A DNA stretch of 64,000 nt from Ensifer adhaerens (GTDB lineage Bacteria > Pseudomonadota > Alphaproteobacteria > Rhizobiales > Rhizobiaceae), in the NCBI RefSeq assembly GCF_028993555.1, contig NZ_CP118611.1, positions 2,317,501 to 2,381,500 on the forward strand, written 5' to 3'. This document shows, in pieces, positions 1-7,830 of this stretch. Numbering within the stretch: position 1 is the first letter of the stretch; every line of letters begins with the position of its first letter. The translations under genes were made by a program, and so were the position numbers. The notes beneath the pieces were generated by a model. The model saw only the letters and a program-made list of their open reading frames with translations, had not been told where the DNA came from and made no database searches.

Positions 1-245
1 GCATCGGCGATGTCGCCGCCAAGAACCTCGACACGGCCCGCCTGCACGGCACGCGCACCGGCAACGAGAGACAGCAGGCTCGATTTCCCAACGCCGTCCG
101 GCCCGATCAGCCCGGCCATACAGCCGGACGGGATGTCGAGCGTCACGTCGGCGAGCGCCTTCGTCTTGCCATAGGAAAGCGTGACGGCGCTTAAGCGAAC
201 CACGGGCTCTGCCGGCGGCAGGCCGGCCCGATCAGGGGCTGCCAT
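1..245 (-). CDS. rbbA: RbbA-like ABC ATPase, N-terminal part (runs off left edge)
   Basis: Only the first 81 codons are present; the rest lies beyond position 1. Walker [10 protein letters not shown] is at residues 48-56, followed by [10 protein letters not shown] and VLGGD. The Asp in the P-loop and the following text resemble E. coli RbbA (YhiH), a large fusion of two ATPase domains with an ABC-2 membrane part, described as ribosome-associated. The start ATG (243-245) shares one base with the stop of the HlyD-type gene upstream, the same order as yhiI-rbbA in E. coli, so the two are surely one operon. Family and partner are well supported. Whether the full fusion is present cannot be seen here. 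Confidence 0.8.
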   Translation of the reverse strand, partial: MAAPDRAGLPPAEPVVRLSAVTLSYGKTKALADVTLDIPSGCMAGLIGPDGVGKSSLLSLVAGARAVQAGRVEVLGGDIAD

Positions 246-1315
246 CACTGCACCAGCGTGCCGGTCTGGCTCGCCGGCCACTCTGCATTCGGATCGACCT
301 TCACATAGGCCACGCCCGGAAGGCCGGTTTTCACCATGCGGATGTACTTCTTCAGAAGATCCTTCGGAATTTGCGCCTTGATGCGGAAGGTCAGCTTTTG
401 CCGTTCCTCGGCCGTCTCGACCGTCTTCGGCGTGAACTGCGCGACGTCGGCGACATAGGAGACCTTGGCGGGAATGATGTATTGCGGCGCGGCGTCCAGC
501 ACCAGCCGGACATCGCTGCCAATCGAGAGACGCCCGGCCTGATCCGTCGGCAGGAAGAACGTCATGTAGACATCACCGAGATCGACGAGATTGAGCACAC
601 GGCCGCCGGCCGCAAGCACTTCGCCGGGCTGAACGACGCGATACTGGATACGGCCGTCGCGCGGCGAGACCAGGGTGCTGTCGTTGATGTCGGCGATGAT
701 GCTTTCGACCGACGCCTTGGCCGCCTCGACTGCGGCCTGGGCATCGACGACCTGGGACTTCGCCGAATTGATCGCCGCATTAGACGCAGCGAGCGAGGCC
801 TCCGCGGCACTGGCGGCAGCGCGCGCGCCCTCGGCCGTGGCCCTGTCGTCGTCGAGCACCTGTTGCGAAACGGTGCTCGTCTTCACGAGTTGCTCGGAGC
901 GGGCGAGCCGCCGTTCGGTAGCGTCCAGTTGCGCGCGCCGCTGCGCAAGCACGGCTTCGGCCGCGGCCTTTTCCGCTTCGCGCTGCGTTACAAGGTTCTT
1001 CGCCGCTTCGACGCTGATGATCGCACGCTGCCGCTGCGCTTCGGCCTGCCGCTTGTGCGCCTCCAACTGCACGGTATCCATCTGGGCGAGCACCTGGCCG
1101 GCAGTGACGAAGTCGCCCTCATCCACCAGGATTTCCTTGATCCGGCCCGCCGTCTTGGTCGAGATGTCGATCTCGACGGCCTCGATGCGCCCGTTGCCGC
1201 TGGCGATCCCGGCAGGCAGCGCGTTGCGATCCATGTTCTGCCAGGCATAGTAGCCGCCTGCGAGCGCCAGGATGACCAGACCGACCAGGAGCCAATTCTT
1301 CCGGGCTTTTTCCAT
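245..1315 (-). CDS. HlyD-family periplasmic adaptor, YhiI-like
   Basis: A 356-residue membrane fusion protein. It has a single N-terminal membrane anchor at about residues 8-25, a first lipoyl half with the typical GRIEA...ISTKTAGRI text near 42-60, a long Ala/Glu/Arg-rich coiled coil at about 85-205, then a second lipoyl half and beta-barrel domain ([18 protein letters not shown]). Such proteins link an inner-membrane ABC exporter to the outer membrane. The stop overlaps the start of the RbbA-like ATPase by one base, which makes it the adaptor of that exporter. The substrate is unknown. A perfect FNR/FixK-type box lies 87-100 bases upstream of the ATG, so oxygen-responsive expression is possible. 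Confidence 0.9.
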   Translation of the reverse strand: MEKARKNWLLVGLVILALAGGYYAWQNMDRNALPAGIASGNGRIEAVEIDISTKTAGRIKEILVDEGDFVTAGQVLAQMDTVQLEAHKRQAEAQRQRAIISVEAAKNLVTQREAEKAAAEAVLAQRRAQLDATERRLARSEQLVKTSTVSQQVLDDDRATAEGARAAASAAEASLAASNAAINSAKSQVVDAQAAVEAAKASVESIIADINDSTLVSPRDGRIQYRVVQPGEVLAAGGRVLNLVDLGDVYMTFFLPTDQAGRLSIGSDVRLVLDAAPQYIIPAKVSYVADVAQFTPKTVETAEERQKLTFRIKAQIPKDLLKKYIRMVKTGLPGVAYVKVDPNAEWPASQTGTLVQ

Positions 1316-1722
1316 TTCAGCGTCCCACCATCAAAACAGACCACGAGAATAGCCCGCGACCACTTAAACACAACCGGGAATAGGCCAGACGGACGAGGCT
1401 GCCGCATTGACTCATGTCAATTGCGGGTCAGCCGCGTTGGAGCTGAAAGCTTGATTGCAATGAACGGCTGGTCGGTGAACTCGGTTCCCGCAGATCGTCC
1501 CGGCGCCAAAGGCAAGGCTAGCGGTAACGGCGGCTGCCGTGAAGCGGCTCGGAACGTGACGCCAGGATTTGGGGCGACGTGCGTAGGGCCGCGGCCGTGC
1601 GAAATCCAGAATGGCACTGCACATTTTTTCTCTTATAACGAGCATTTCGCCGAGGTTGTTAGTTGGACCTTAACAACTGATGCCGCCTTCTGGTTGTCAT
1701 AACTTCTAGTACAGGTTGATTA
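1316..1722. other. 407-bp gene-free interval between two divergent genes
   Basis: This interval separates the minus-strand HlyD/RbbA operon from the plus-strand OpgB-like gene. The one clear signal is the FNR-type dyad at 1407-1420. Open frames crossing the interval are weak or antisense continuations. The half next to the OpgB-like gene is more AT-rich (TTTTTTCTC, TTAACAACTG) and could carry its promoter, but I cannot point to a convincing -35/-10 pair. Confidence 0.6.
1407..1420. promoter_or_regulatory. FNR/FixK-type binding box
   Basis: TTGACTCATGTCAA is a perfect dyad of the form TTGA-N6-TCAA, the consensus bound by CRP/FNR-family regulators (FnrN, FixK, NnrR) in rhizobia. It lies 92 bases upstream of the HlyD-type start codon on the minus strand and about 300 bases upstream of the OpgB-like gene, so the adaptor/RbbA operon is the likelier target. 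The regulator is not in this window. Confidence 0.6.
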
Positions 1723-3306
1723 ATGACTGACCAGATTGGTGCTGCGAGGCCGTTGTGGCCGGCATGGGCGCTCATTTTCGCCTACGGATTGACGCACATT
1801 ATCGTTTACACGATCGATGCCGATCCTATCACCATCCTTTATGCGTTTCCGGCCACAGGGCTCGCGTTCATCTTGATGCGACTCGGACGCCGCCTCCCGA
1901 GCGCAACCCCGGCTGCGGGCTGGTGGTTGCCCATCATTCCCCTCGCGCTCTGGATGACATGGCACATCTTCGTTGAAGTGTTCGGCACCTTTTCGATTCC
2001 TGCCATCCTGTTTCACCTGCAGTACGATCTCGGATCGAACGATGTCGCCTTGCAAATCGTTCTGCAGATCGTGAGCGCTGTTCTCCCCTTCACTCTGGTC
2101 ATCACCTGCTGGATTGCGTTTGCTCGGGGCAATACCCGGCTCCAACGTCTCGGCAGCGCGATAGTGTTGCCTCTTTTCATTCTCAACCCATTTACGCTGG
2201 CAACTGGAATCTACTTCACGCGCGCGTATTCAGCGTCCACGATTGCTCTGGATACATATTACTCCGATCCTCGGCTGGCAGTGGCACCGGCGGGAAAGCC
2301 CAAAAATCTCATCCGTATCATTCTGGAAAGCACCGAGCGGACGATTTGGCACGAAGAGGTGTTCAGCGACATTGCAGCCCCGTTGAAGAAACTGGAACAA
2401 CGCGGATTTTCAGCGATCGGAATCGAGCAGGCGGAGCTTACGGGATGGACTCTCGCTGGAATGGTGGCAAGTGATTGCGGTGTGCCGCTCTTCGGTCTTG
2501 GAGCTATCGATCGCAATGAGTTTTCGACAATTTCCGACTTCATGCCGAATGCAACATGCCTGAGTGATCTGCTTGCAAGAGACGGCTACCGGCAGGTGTT
2601 CATCAAGGGCGCGCAGCTAAGTTTTTCGGGAACGGATCGGTTCCTCGCATCCCACAACTACAAGGAAGCACTCGGCTTTGACGAGTTGGCAGGCGAAGAG
2701 CGCGTAGCCGACAATGACTGGGGATACGACGACGATCGTGTTTTTGAAATAGCGCTTCAAAGAATTGAGCAGCTGAGCCGTGAACCGAAACCGTATCATG
2801 TAACGATCCAAACTTTGGGCGGTCATAGCCCGAAAGGCTATGTTTCAAAAAGCTGCACAACGCGCTCCGACATCATGAGCTACCCCAATGAAACCATGAG
2901 GGCGTTTGCCTGTACCAACACATTGACTGCGGAATTCATCGACCATCTGGATAAACGTGGTCTGATGAACAATGCTGTTCTTGTCGTGCAAAGTGATCAC
3001 CTTGCCATGCGCAATGAATTCTACTCCGAACTCGAAAGGCAGGAGCGGCGCAACACGCTGATCATCATTAGAAAAGGATTTTCGGGCGAAGTAACGCGCA
3101 CGGCCGCCAGCATGGTCGATGTCTTCCCAACGATTCTGGACGCCATGAACTACAGGCTTCCCACCAACCGTGCCGGATTGGGAACTTCGTTACTTTCGTC
3201 AGAGCCCACGATCGTTGGGCAATTCGGCTTGGCCGCCTTCGACCATTCAATTCTGGCTGACACCGCGTTGCGCGATCGTCTGTGGGGCCTGAGACCGTCT
3301 AACTGA
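1723..3306 (+). CDS. OpgB-like membrane phosphoglycerol transferase (AlkP/sulfatase superfamily)
   Basis: A 527-residue protein with about five membrane segments in residues 12-165 and a periplasmic alkaline-phosphatase-fold domain from about 190. LESTERT (201-207), GWTLAGMVAS (241-250) followed by DCGVPLF, and VVQSDH near 424 match the OpgB/MdoB group, which moves phosphoglycerol from phosphatidylglycerol onto osmoregulated periplasmic glucans. The Thr in GWTLAGM or ESTERT would be the nucleophile. In rhizobia the comparable job is done on cyclic beta-glucans, but the acceptor is inferred. Hand counts of single 60-base rows (2341, 2941, 3001) give about 45-57% G+C against more than 60% in neighbouring genes, suggesting acquisition. 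No strong Shine-Dalgarno precedes the ATG. Confidence 0.75.
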   Translation: MTDQIGAARPLWPAWALIFAYGLTHIIVYTIDADPITILYAFPATGLAFILMRLGRRLPSATPAAGWWLPIIPLALWMTWHIFVEVFGTFSIPAILFHLQYDLGSNDVALQIVLQIVSAVLPFTLVITCWIAFARGNTRLQRLGSAIVLPLFILNPFTLATGIYFTRAYSASTIALDTYYSDPRLAVAPAGKPKNLIRIILESTERTIWHEEVFSDIAAPLKKLEQRGFSAIGIEQAELTGWTLAGMVASDCGVPLFGLGAIDRNEFSTISDFMPNATCLSDLLARDGYRQVFIKGAQLSFSGTDRFLASHNYKEALGFDELAGEERVADNDWGYDDDRVFEIALQRIEQLSREPKPYHVTIQTLGGHSPKGYVSKSCTTRSDIMSYPNETMRAFACTNTLTAEFIDHLDKRGLMNNAVLVVQSDHLAMRNEFYSELERQERRNTLIIIRKGFSGEVTRTAASMVDVFPTILDAMNYRLPTNRAGLGTSLLSSEPTIVGQFGLAAFDHSILADTALRDRLWGLRPSN

Positions 3307-3383
3307 TCCACATCCGCCGCGACCAAAAGGCTGGAGCCACGCGGGCGGTCACGGCTGTTCTCCCCCGACGGCGAGCGTGACAC

Positions 3384-4199
3384 CTACCGCGCCAGCGCGA
3401 CGCGTCGCCCGCTGCCGGGTTGTTCCAGCACATCCATCTGCACGTCATAGATCCGCGCCAGTTCTTCGGGCGTCATGATGTCCGAAGGCGTGCCCTCGGC
3501 GATGAGGCGGCCGGAATGGAGCGCCACGATGCGGTCGCAGAAGCGGGCCGCCATATTGATCTCGTGCAGCACCGAGATGATGGTGATGCCCTTGTCCCGG
3601 CAGAGATCGCGGGTCAGCGCCAGAACCTCGAGCTGGTGGCCGATGTCGAGGGCGGAGATCGGTTCGTCAAGCAGCAGGCAGGTGGCATCCTGGGCGACGA
3701 GCATGGCAAGCCAGACGCGCTGGCGTTCCCCACCTGACAGACTGTCGACCTCCCGGTTGACAAACGGCTCGATACCGGTGACCGCGATCGCCTCCTCCAT
3801 TTTCGCCTTGTCGGCCGCGCCGAAGCGACCGAGCACGCCGTGCCAGGGATAGCGGCCGAGCGCGACCAGCTCACGCGCCAACATGCCGGGTGCTGGCGGC
3901 GTATTCTGCGGCAGATAGCCGAGCCGCCGGGCGAAGGCCCGCGTTCCCCAGCCCGCAAGCGGCTTTCCCTCGAAATCGATACGCCCGGTGGTCGGCGCGA
4001 GCTGTCGCCCGATCAGCTTGAGCAGCGTCGACTTGCCGGAACCATTGTGGCCGATCAGCGCGATGGAATGCCCGGCCGGGATCTCCAGCGTCAGCGGGTG
4101 CAGCAGGTTGCGCCCATCGATCGCAAAGCTCACATCACGAAGCGACAGTACGGCTTCGTCGCGGGCGATCGGTGGAGTTTCAGTCGCGTGGTTCTGCAT
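3384..4199 (-). CDS. fhuC: Ferric hydroxamate ABC transporter ATPase FhuC
   Basis: A 271-residue ATPase that powers siderophore import through FhuB. Walker A GHNGSGKST (50-58), signature SLSGGERQR (153-161), Walker B CLLLDEP (174-180) and switch His in VLHEINMAARF (212) are all intact, and the text around GRYPWHG.LGRFGAAD is almost that of E. coli FhuC. The chosen ATG at 4199 gives the family length (E. coli 265). An in-frame ATG at 4256 overlaps the fhuF stop as ATGA and would add 19 residues, so translational coupling from there is a real alternative. Last gene of the five-gene siderophore operon. Confidence 0.92.
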   Translation of the reverse strand: MQNHATETPPIARDEAVLSLRDVSFAIDGRNLLHPLTLEIPAGHSIALIGHNGSGKSTLLKLIGRQLAPTTGRIDFEGKPLAGWGTRAFARRLGYLPQNTPPAPGMLARELVALGRYPWHGVLGRFGAADKAKMEEAIAVTGIEPFVNREVDSLSGGERQRVWLAMLVAQDATCLLLDEPISALDIGHQLEVLALTRDLCRDKGITIISVLHEINMAARFCDRIVALHSGRLIAEGTPSDIMTPEELARIYDVQMDVLEQPGSGRRVALAR

Positions 4200-4252
4200 C
4201 TCTTCATTCCGGACAGGATCGCTGGACCTGCTGTTTGACTCATCGATAGATA

Positions 4253-4972
4253 TCATTGACGGCAAAAGGTCGAGACATTGATCGGGCAGGCTGCGCCGCA
4301 TTTCTTCAGGCCGCTGAGCTTATAGCGGATGCAGCAGACCCTTCGCTGGAGACAGGCACCGCCCGCGGCATCCGGGACCGTCTGCGTCGGCCGAAAAAGG
4401 GGATGGTCCACTGCCATCAGCGTCTCCATCTCGCGCAAGCGCGCCGCGACATCGGCCGGCATGGCCTCCTGCGGCCAGAGATCGTGAACATGACGGCGAG
4501 CGCGGCAAAACGCGAAGGACGCATTGCTCCAGTGCACCCGTTCGGACGTGGCCGTCACTTTCGCCATTCGCGCGATCAAAGGTCTTACATTGTCTTCGAC
4601 AATCGCCCGCAAACGCGCGCTGAGCGGAGCCGAAGCCGCAGGTTTCAGCACGAACCGGACGGGCGTCGCCATATCGGACAGGCCGACCTGAACGTCCGGC
4701 AATTTCATCGAGAACCAGATGTCGTGAACGAGGCCGTAGGCGATGACGGGCCTGAGCAGCCGGCCGAAATACCCCTGCGTCCATAGCGACGCCGCGGCCC
4801 GGCGATCACCGGGCCCCCACCGCCGCAACAGGCCATCCAGCGCATTCGCTATCGGCTCTGGTTCGAGAATGCTGTCCAGGCTGACGAGATCATCGTCTTC
4901 GGCCGGCACTGTGTGGCGCAGGGCCGCATCCGCGAACGGCATGGGAAGCGCCGGAAGCTGGTTCACCATCAT
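4253..4972 (-). CDS. fhuF: FhuF-like siderophore-iron reductase
   Basis: A 239-residue cytoplasmic protein with a C-terminal cysteine cluster C213-C214-x10-C225-x3-C229. FhuF proteins carry a [2Fe-2S] cluster on CC-x10-C-x2-C and reduce ferric iron from imported hydroxamates; here the last spacing is three residues (C-GAA-C) instead of two. The start is fixed by the ATGA overlap with the fhuB stop (4969-4972). A longer in-frame reading to 5434 is only antisense-like extension inside fhuB. Position between fhuB and fhuC supports release of iron in the cytoplasm. Confidence 0.85.
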   Translation of the reverse strand: MMVNQLPALPMPFADAALRHTVPAEDDDLVSLDSILEPEPIANALDGLLRRWGPGDRRAAASLWTQGYFGRLLRPVIAYGLVHDIWFSMKLPDVQVGLSDMATPVRFVLKPAASAPLSARLRAIVEDNVRPLIARMAKVTATSERVHWSNASFAFCRARRHVHDLWPQEAMPADVAARLREMETLMAVDHPLFRPTQTVPDAAGGACLQRRVCCIRYKLSGLKKCGAACPINVSTFCRQ

Positions 4973-6933
4973 CTCTGCCGCCCCAGAAGCCAAATGAGGT
5001 AGGGCGCGCCGACGAGTGCGGCGAAGAGGCCGAGCGGCAGCTCGTAAGGGAAGGTCGCCGTGCGGGCGCCGAAATCGGCAAGGGCCATCAGGATGGAGCC
5101 GAGCAGGAAGGAGCCTGCCAGGTGCTGCGGCGCCGTGACGAGACCGGCGCGCAAAACGATATGCGGCGCGACGAGGCCGACGAAGCTCAACGGGCCGACA
5201 AGCAGGGACGCCGCACCGGTCGCAGCGCCTGAGAGAAGCAACAGAGTAATGCGGCTCAACCGCACCGAAAGGCCGAGCGACAGCGCGATCGACGGCCCGA
5301 ACGGCAGGATCGTCAGCCAGCGGCTCAACAGCAGTGAGGCGGCAAGGACGAGCAGAGAAAGGGCCCCGAGGAATATCGCGGTCGTCGGCGTTGCCGTGGA
5401 TGCCGAACCACCGAGCCAGGAGAGAATTTGCCACGACCGCTGATCACCGATTGCCAGCAGTGCCGACAGGACGGCCGAACTGAACGAGCCGACCGCTACA
5501 CCCGCAAGCAGCAGCTTTTCCGGCGGCAGATGCCGGCGGCTGGCAAAGAGGAGCACCGCCAGCATGGCGATGAGCGCACCGAGCCCGGCGCCCGTAAAGA
5601 CCACGACCGTGCCGCCATCCGGCGCGAAGGTGAGGACTGCGGCAAAGCCGAGTCCAGCGCCGCCACTGACGCCGACGACTTCGGGGCTGGCCATTGCGTT
5701 GCCGGTCATGCGTTGGAGGATCGCGCCGGTCACCGCGAGCAGGCCGCCTGCGGCGGCAGATGCCAGGAGCCGAGGCCATCTGAGCGGTGCGAGGTCGAGC
5801 GTTTCCGTCCAGCTCAGGATCTTCCAGCCATGTCCGGTCGGACCGACGACGAACGCCACCGCGACAAGGACCGGAACGAGAAGCAAGAAGGCGGCGACTG
5901 CTGTTTTCAGGTTGCCGCGATGAACACTTTCGCGCGCATCGTGCGGCACTTCCATGCTGCGCACCCTGGGCAGAAGCCAGAGCAGCAAAGGACCGCCAAT
6001 GAGTGCAGTGACCGCGCCGGTCGGAAAATTCTCGCTCGAGGCGCGCGCAAGCGTCTGCACGATGCCGTCGCAGAGCCAGAGGAATAGCGCCCCCGCAAGC
6101 GGCGACAGCGCCACGATCGCCCCCGGTCGGCGAGCGCCACAGGCGCGCACGAAGGCCGGAGCAGCAAGGCCGACGAAGCTCACCAGGCCAACCGCTGCGG
6201 CGACGAAGCCGGCGAGCGCCGTGGCGATCGCGGCAATCGCCAAGCGGAGGCCGCCGAGATTGACCCCCAGGCTGCGCGCACTTGTGTCGCCCAGGCCAAG
6301 AACGAGCAGCGGGCGGATCAACAGGCTGGAAAGCACGCCAAGAAGGACAAATGCCAGCCCAAGCCCCTGGAACACGGACCAGTCCTGCTGGCTGAGCGAG
6401 CCGCCGTTCCAGGTCACCAGCGACATCAGATATTCGCCGCGCGCAAGCGTCATTGCTGCGGACAAGGCTGCGGCTGTCACCCCCACAAGCAGGCCGGAAA
6501 CCACCATCGTCACCGGCTCGAAAGCCCGCCGCCAGCCGAGCGCAAAGACGATCGCCGCTGCCCCGGCAGCGCCGGCGAGCGCGACCAAGGTTCGGTGGCC
6601 ATCGACGATTTCAGGGACATAGAGTGTCGCCGCGACGATCGCGAGCTGGGCGCCCGCCGAAATCCCGAGGGTCGATGGATCGGCAAGCGGATTGCGCAGC
6701 AATTGCTGGAGAAGCGCCCCGGAAAGACCGAGCGCGGCGCCTGCCACCAGCGCAACCGCCGCCCTGGGGAACAGGCTGTAGACCAGGATGATCTTGTCGA
6801 GGCTGAGCTCTGCGGGAGGGGCCAACAGGTCTCCCCATTGTGAAAACGGGACCTGGCTCGATGCGGCCAGCGCGAAGAAGATGAGGCCGGCGAACAGGCT
6901 GGCCGACAGGAAAGACCATGCCCGCATCGTCAT
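4969..6933 (-). CDS. fhuB: Ferric hydroxamate permease FhuB (fused double permease)
   Basis: A 654-residue inner-membrane permease made of two homologous FecCD-type halves in one chain, as in E. coli FhuB (660 residues). Each half has a GxSGAxLQxxxxNPLA/xAxPxxLGxSxG motif: GLSGALLQQLLRNPLADPSTLG near 70-90 and VTGAILQRMTGNAMASPEVVG near 400-420 (cited in outline). About 20 hydrophobic segments are visible. The start ATG overlaps the fhuD stop as ATGA and the stop overlaps the fhuF start as ATGA, so all three are translationally coupled. Confidence 0.93.
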   Translation of the reverse strand: MTMRAWSFLSASLFAGLIFFALAASSQVPFSQWGDLLAPPAELSLDKIILVYSLFPRAAVALVAGAALGLSGALLQQLLRNPLADPSTLGISAGAQLAIVAATLYVPEIVDGHRTLVALAGAAGAAAIVFALGWRRAFEPVTMVVSGLLVGVTAAALSAAMTLARGEYLMSLVTWNGGSLSQQDWSVFQGLGLAFVLLGVLSSLLIRPLLVLGLGDTSARSLGVNLGGLRLAIAAIATALAGFVAAAVGLVSFVGLAAPAFVRACGARRPGAIVALSPLAGALFLWLCDGIVQTLARASSENFPTGAVTALIGGPLLLWLLPRVRSMEVPHDARESVHRGNLKTAVAAFLLLVPVLVAVAFVVGPTGHGWKILSWTETLDLAPLRWPRLLASAAAGGLLAVTGAILQRMTGNAMASPEVVGVSGGAGLGFAAVLTFAPDGGTVVVFTGAGLGALIAMLAVLLFASRRHLPPEKLLLAGVAVGSFSSAVLSALLAIGDQRSWQILSWLGGSASTATPTTAIFLGALSLLVLAASLLLSRWLTILPFGPSIALSLGLSVRLSRITLLLLSGAATGAASLLVGPLSFVGLVAPHIVLRAGLVTAPQHLAGSFLLGSILMALADFGARTATFPYELPLGLFAALVGAPYLIWLLGRQR

Positions 6934-7826
6934 CCGCGCTGATCCCCTGCAAGCATCGCCTCGGCAAGGAGGCGCGCAAACCGCAGGCCCGCAGTAACAC
7001 CGCCATAGGGATTGACGTTGGCGAGCTGGACGACCCGCCCTTTGCGGACCGGCTCCAGCGAATTCCAGATGATGCTGTTTCGAAGGCCGCTGCGCGCCTC
7101 CACCGGCACCTCGGAAACGATGACGATGCGCGCATCGGGATCAGCCGCCAGGTTTTCGATCGGGACGGGTGCCGCAAAGGTGAAGCGCGAACGATCCGTC
7201 CAGGCATTCGGCAGGCCGAGCCGGGCGAGCATGTCACCGAACATGCTGTCGAAACCAAAGACGCGGACATGCCGCGCGTCGCCGATATTGACGATATAGG
7301 TGGACCTGCTCGCGAAGGGAGCCATCGTCTGCCTGAAACCTTCGATCTCGCCCGCAATCTCCTTAAGCAGCGCTTCGGCCTTGTCGGGGCGCCCGAGCCG
7401 CGCGCCGAGCGCCTTCACCGCTGCGAGCGCCTTTTCGAAGGGCGGCTCTCCCCGCACGTAGAACGGCAGGGAGAAAAGCGGCGCGATCCGGCCGAGCGCC
7501 GCCTCGTGGCGCACGTAGAAGGGCGAAATCAGGATGAGATCGGGCCTCAGGAGGTGAAGCAGTTCGAAATTGGGCGAGCCGCGCAATCCGAGATCGACGA
7601 CATCCGCGGGCAAGTCGGGCTCGACGGCATCGCTGCGAAACTGGATGAGCTCCGTCGCCGCGACCGGGGTAAGGCCGAGCGCGCCCAGCGTCTCCAGCAT
7701 CGCCCAGTCGATCGCGGCAATGCGCAAGGGCACGCTGGCCCTGACCTCGGGCGCGGCGAGCAAAAGCACCGCGCCGAGAAGCAGTTCCCGGCGGCTGACA
7801 AAAGGACCCAATGCCCGCTCTCTCAA
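6930..7826 (-). CDS. fhuD: Ferric hydroxamate-binding periplasmic protein FhuD
   Basis: A 298-residue FhuD-type substrate-binding protein. The N-terminus has SRRELLLGAVLLLAAP, a twin-arginine-like signal as in E. coli FhuD (SRRRLL), then LRIAAIDWAMLETL, LRPDLILISPFY and the late NVNPYGG segment. It should deliver ferric hydroxamates to FhuB. No ATG is available between the preceding in-frame stop and the signal peptide: the frame opens with TTG at 7826, and a second TTG at 7811 has a better purine-rich leader (GAGAG). Use of a non-ATG start is therefore almost certain. It begins only four bases after the receptor gene and overlaps fhuB by four. Confidence 0.9.
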   Translation of the reverse strand: MRERALGPFVSRRELLLGAVLLLAAPEVRASVPLRIAAIDWAMLETLGALGLTPVAATELIQFRSDAVEPDLPADVVDLGLRGSPNFELLHLLRPDLILISPFYVRHEAALGRIAPLFSLPFYVRGEPPFEKALAAVKALGARLGRPDKAEALLKEIAGEIEGFRQTMAPFASRSTYIVNIGDARHVRVFGFDSMFGDMLARLGLPNAWTDRSRFTFAAPVPIENLAADPDARIVIVSEVPVEARSGLRNSIIWNSLEPVRKGRVVQLANVNPYGGVTAGLRFARLLAEAMLAGDQRG

Positions 7827-7830
7827 TGCG

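Noticed and set aside
371..1702. Plus-strand open frame of 443 codons
   Set aside because: It is the reverse complement of the HlyD-type gene and its upstream gap. Its Arg/Asp/Gly-rich composition and lack of any family motif mark it as an antisense shadow.
4973..5434. Long N-terminal extension of the FhuF-like protein
   Set aside because: It would lie inside fhuB in another frame and read as Arg/Pro-rich nonsense. The ATGA overlap gives the proper start at 4972.
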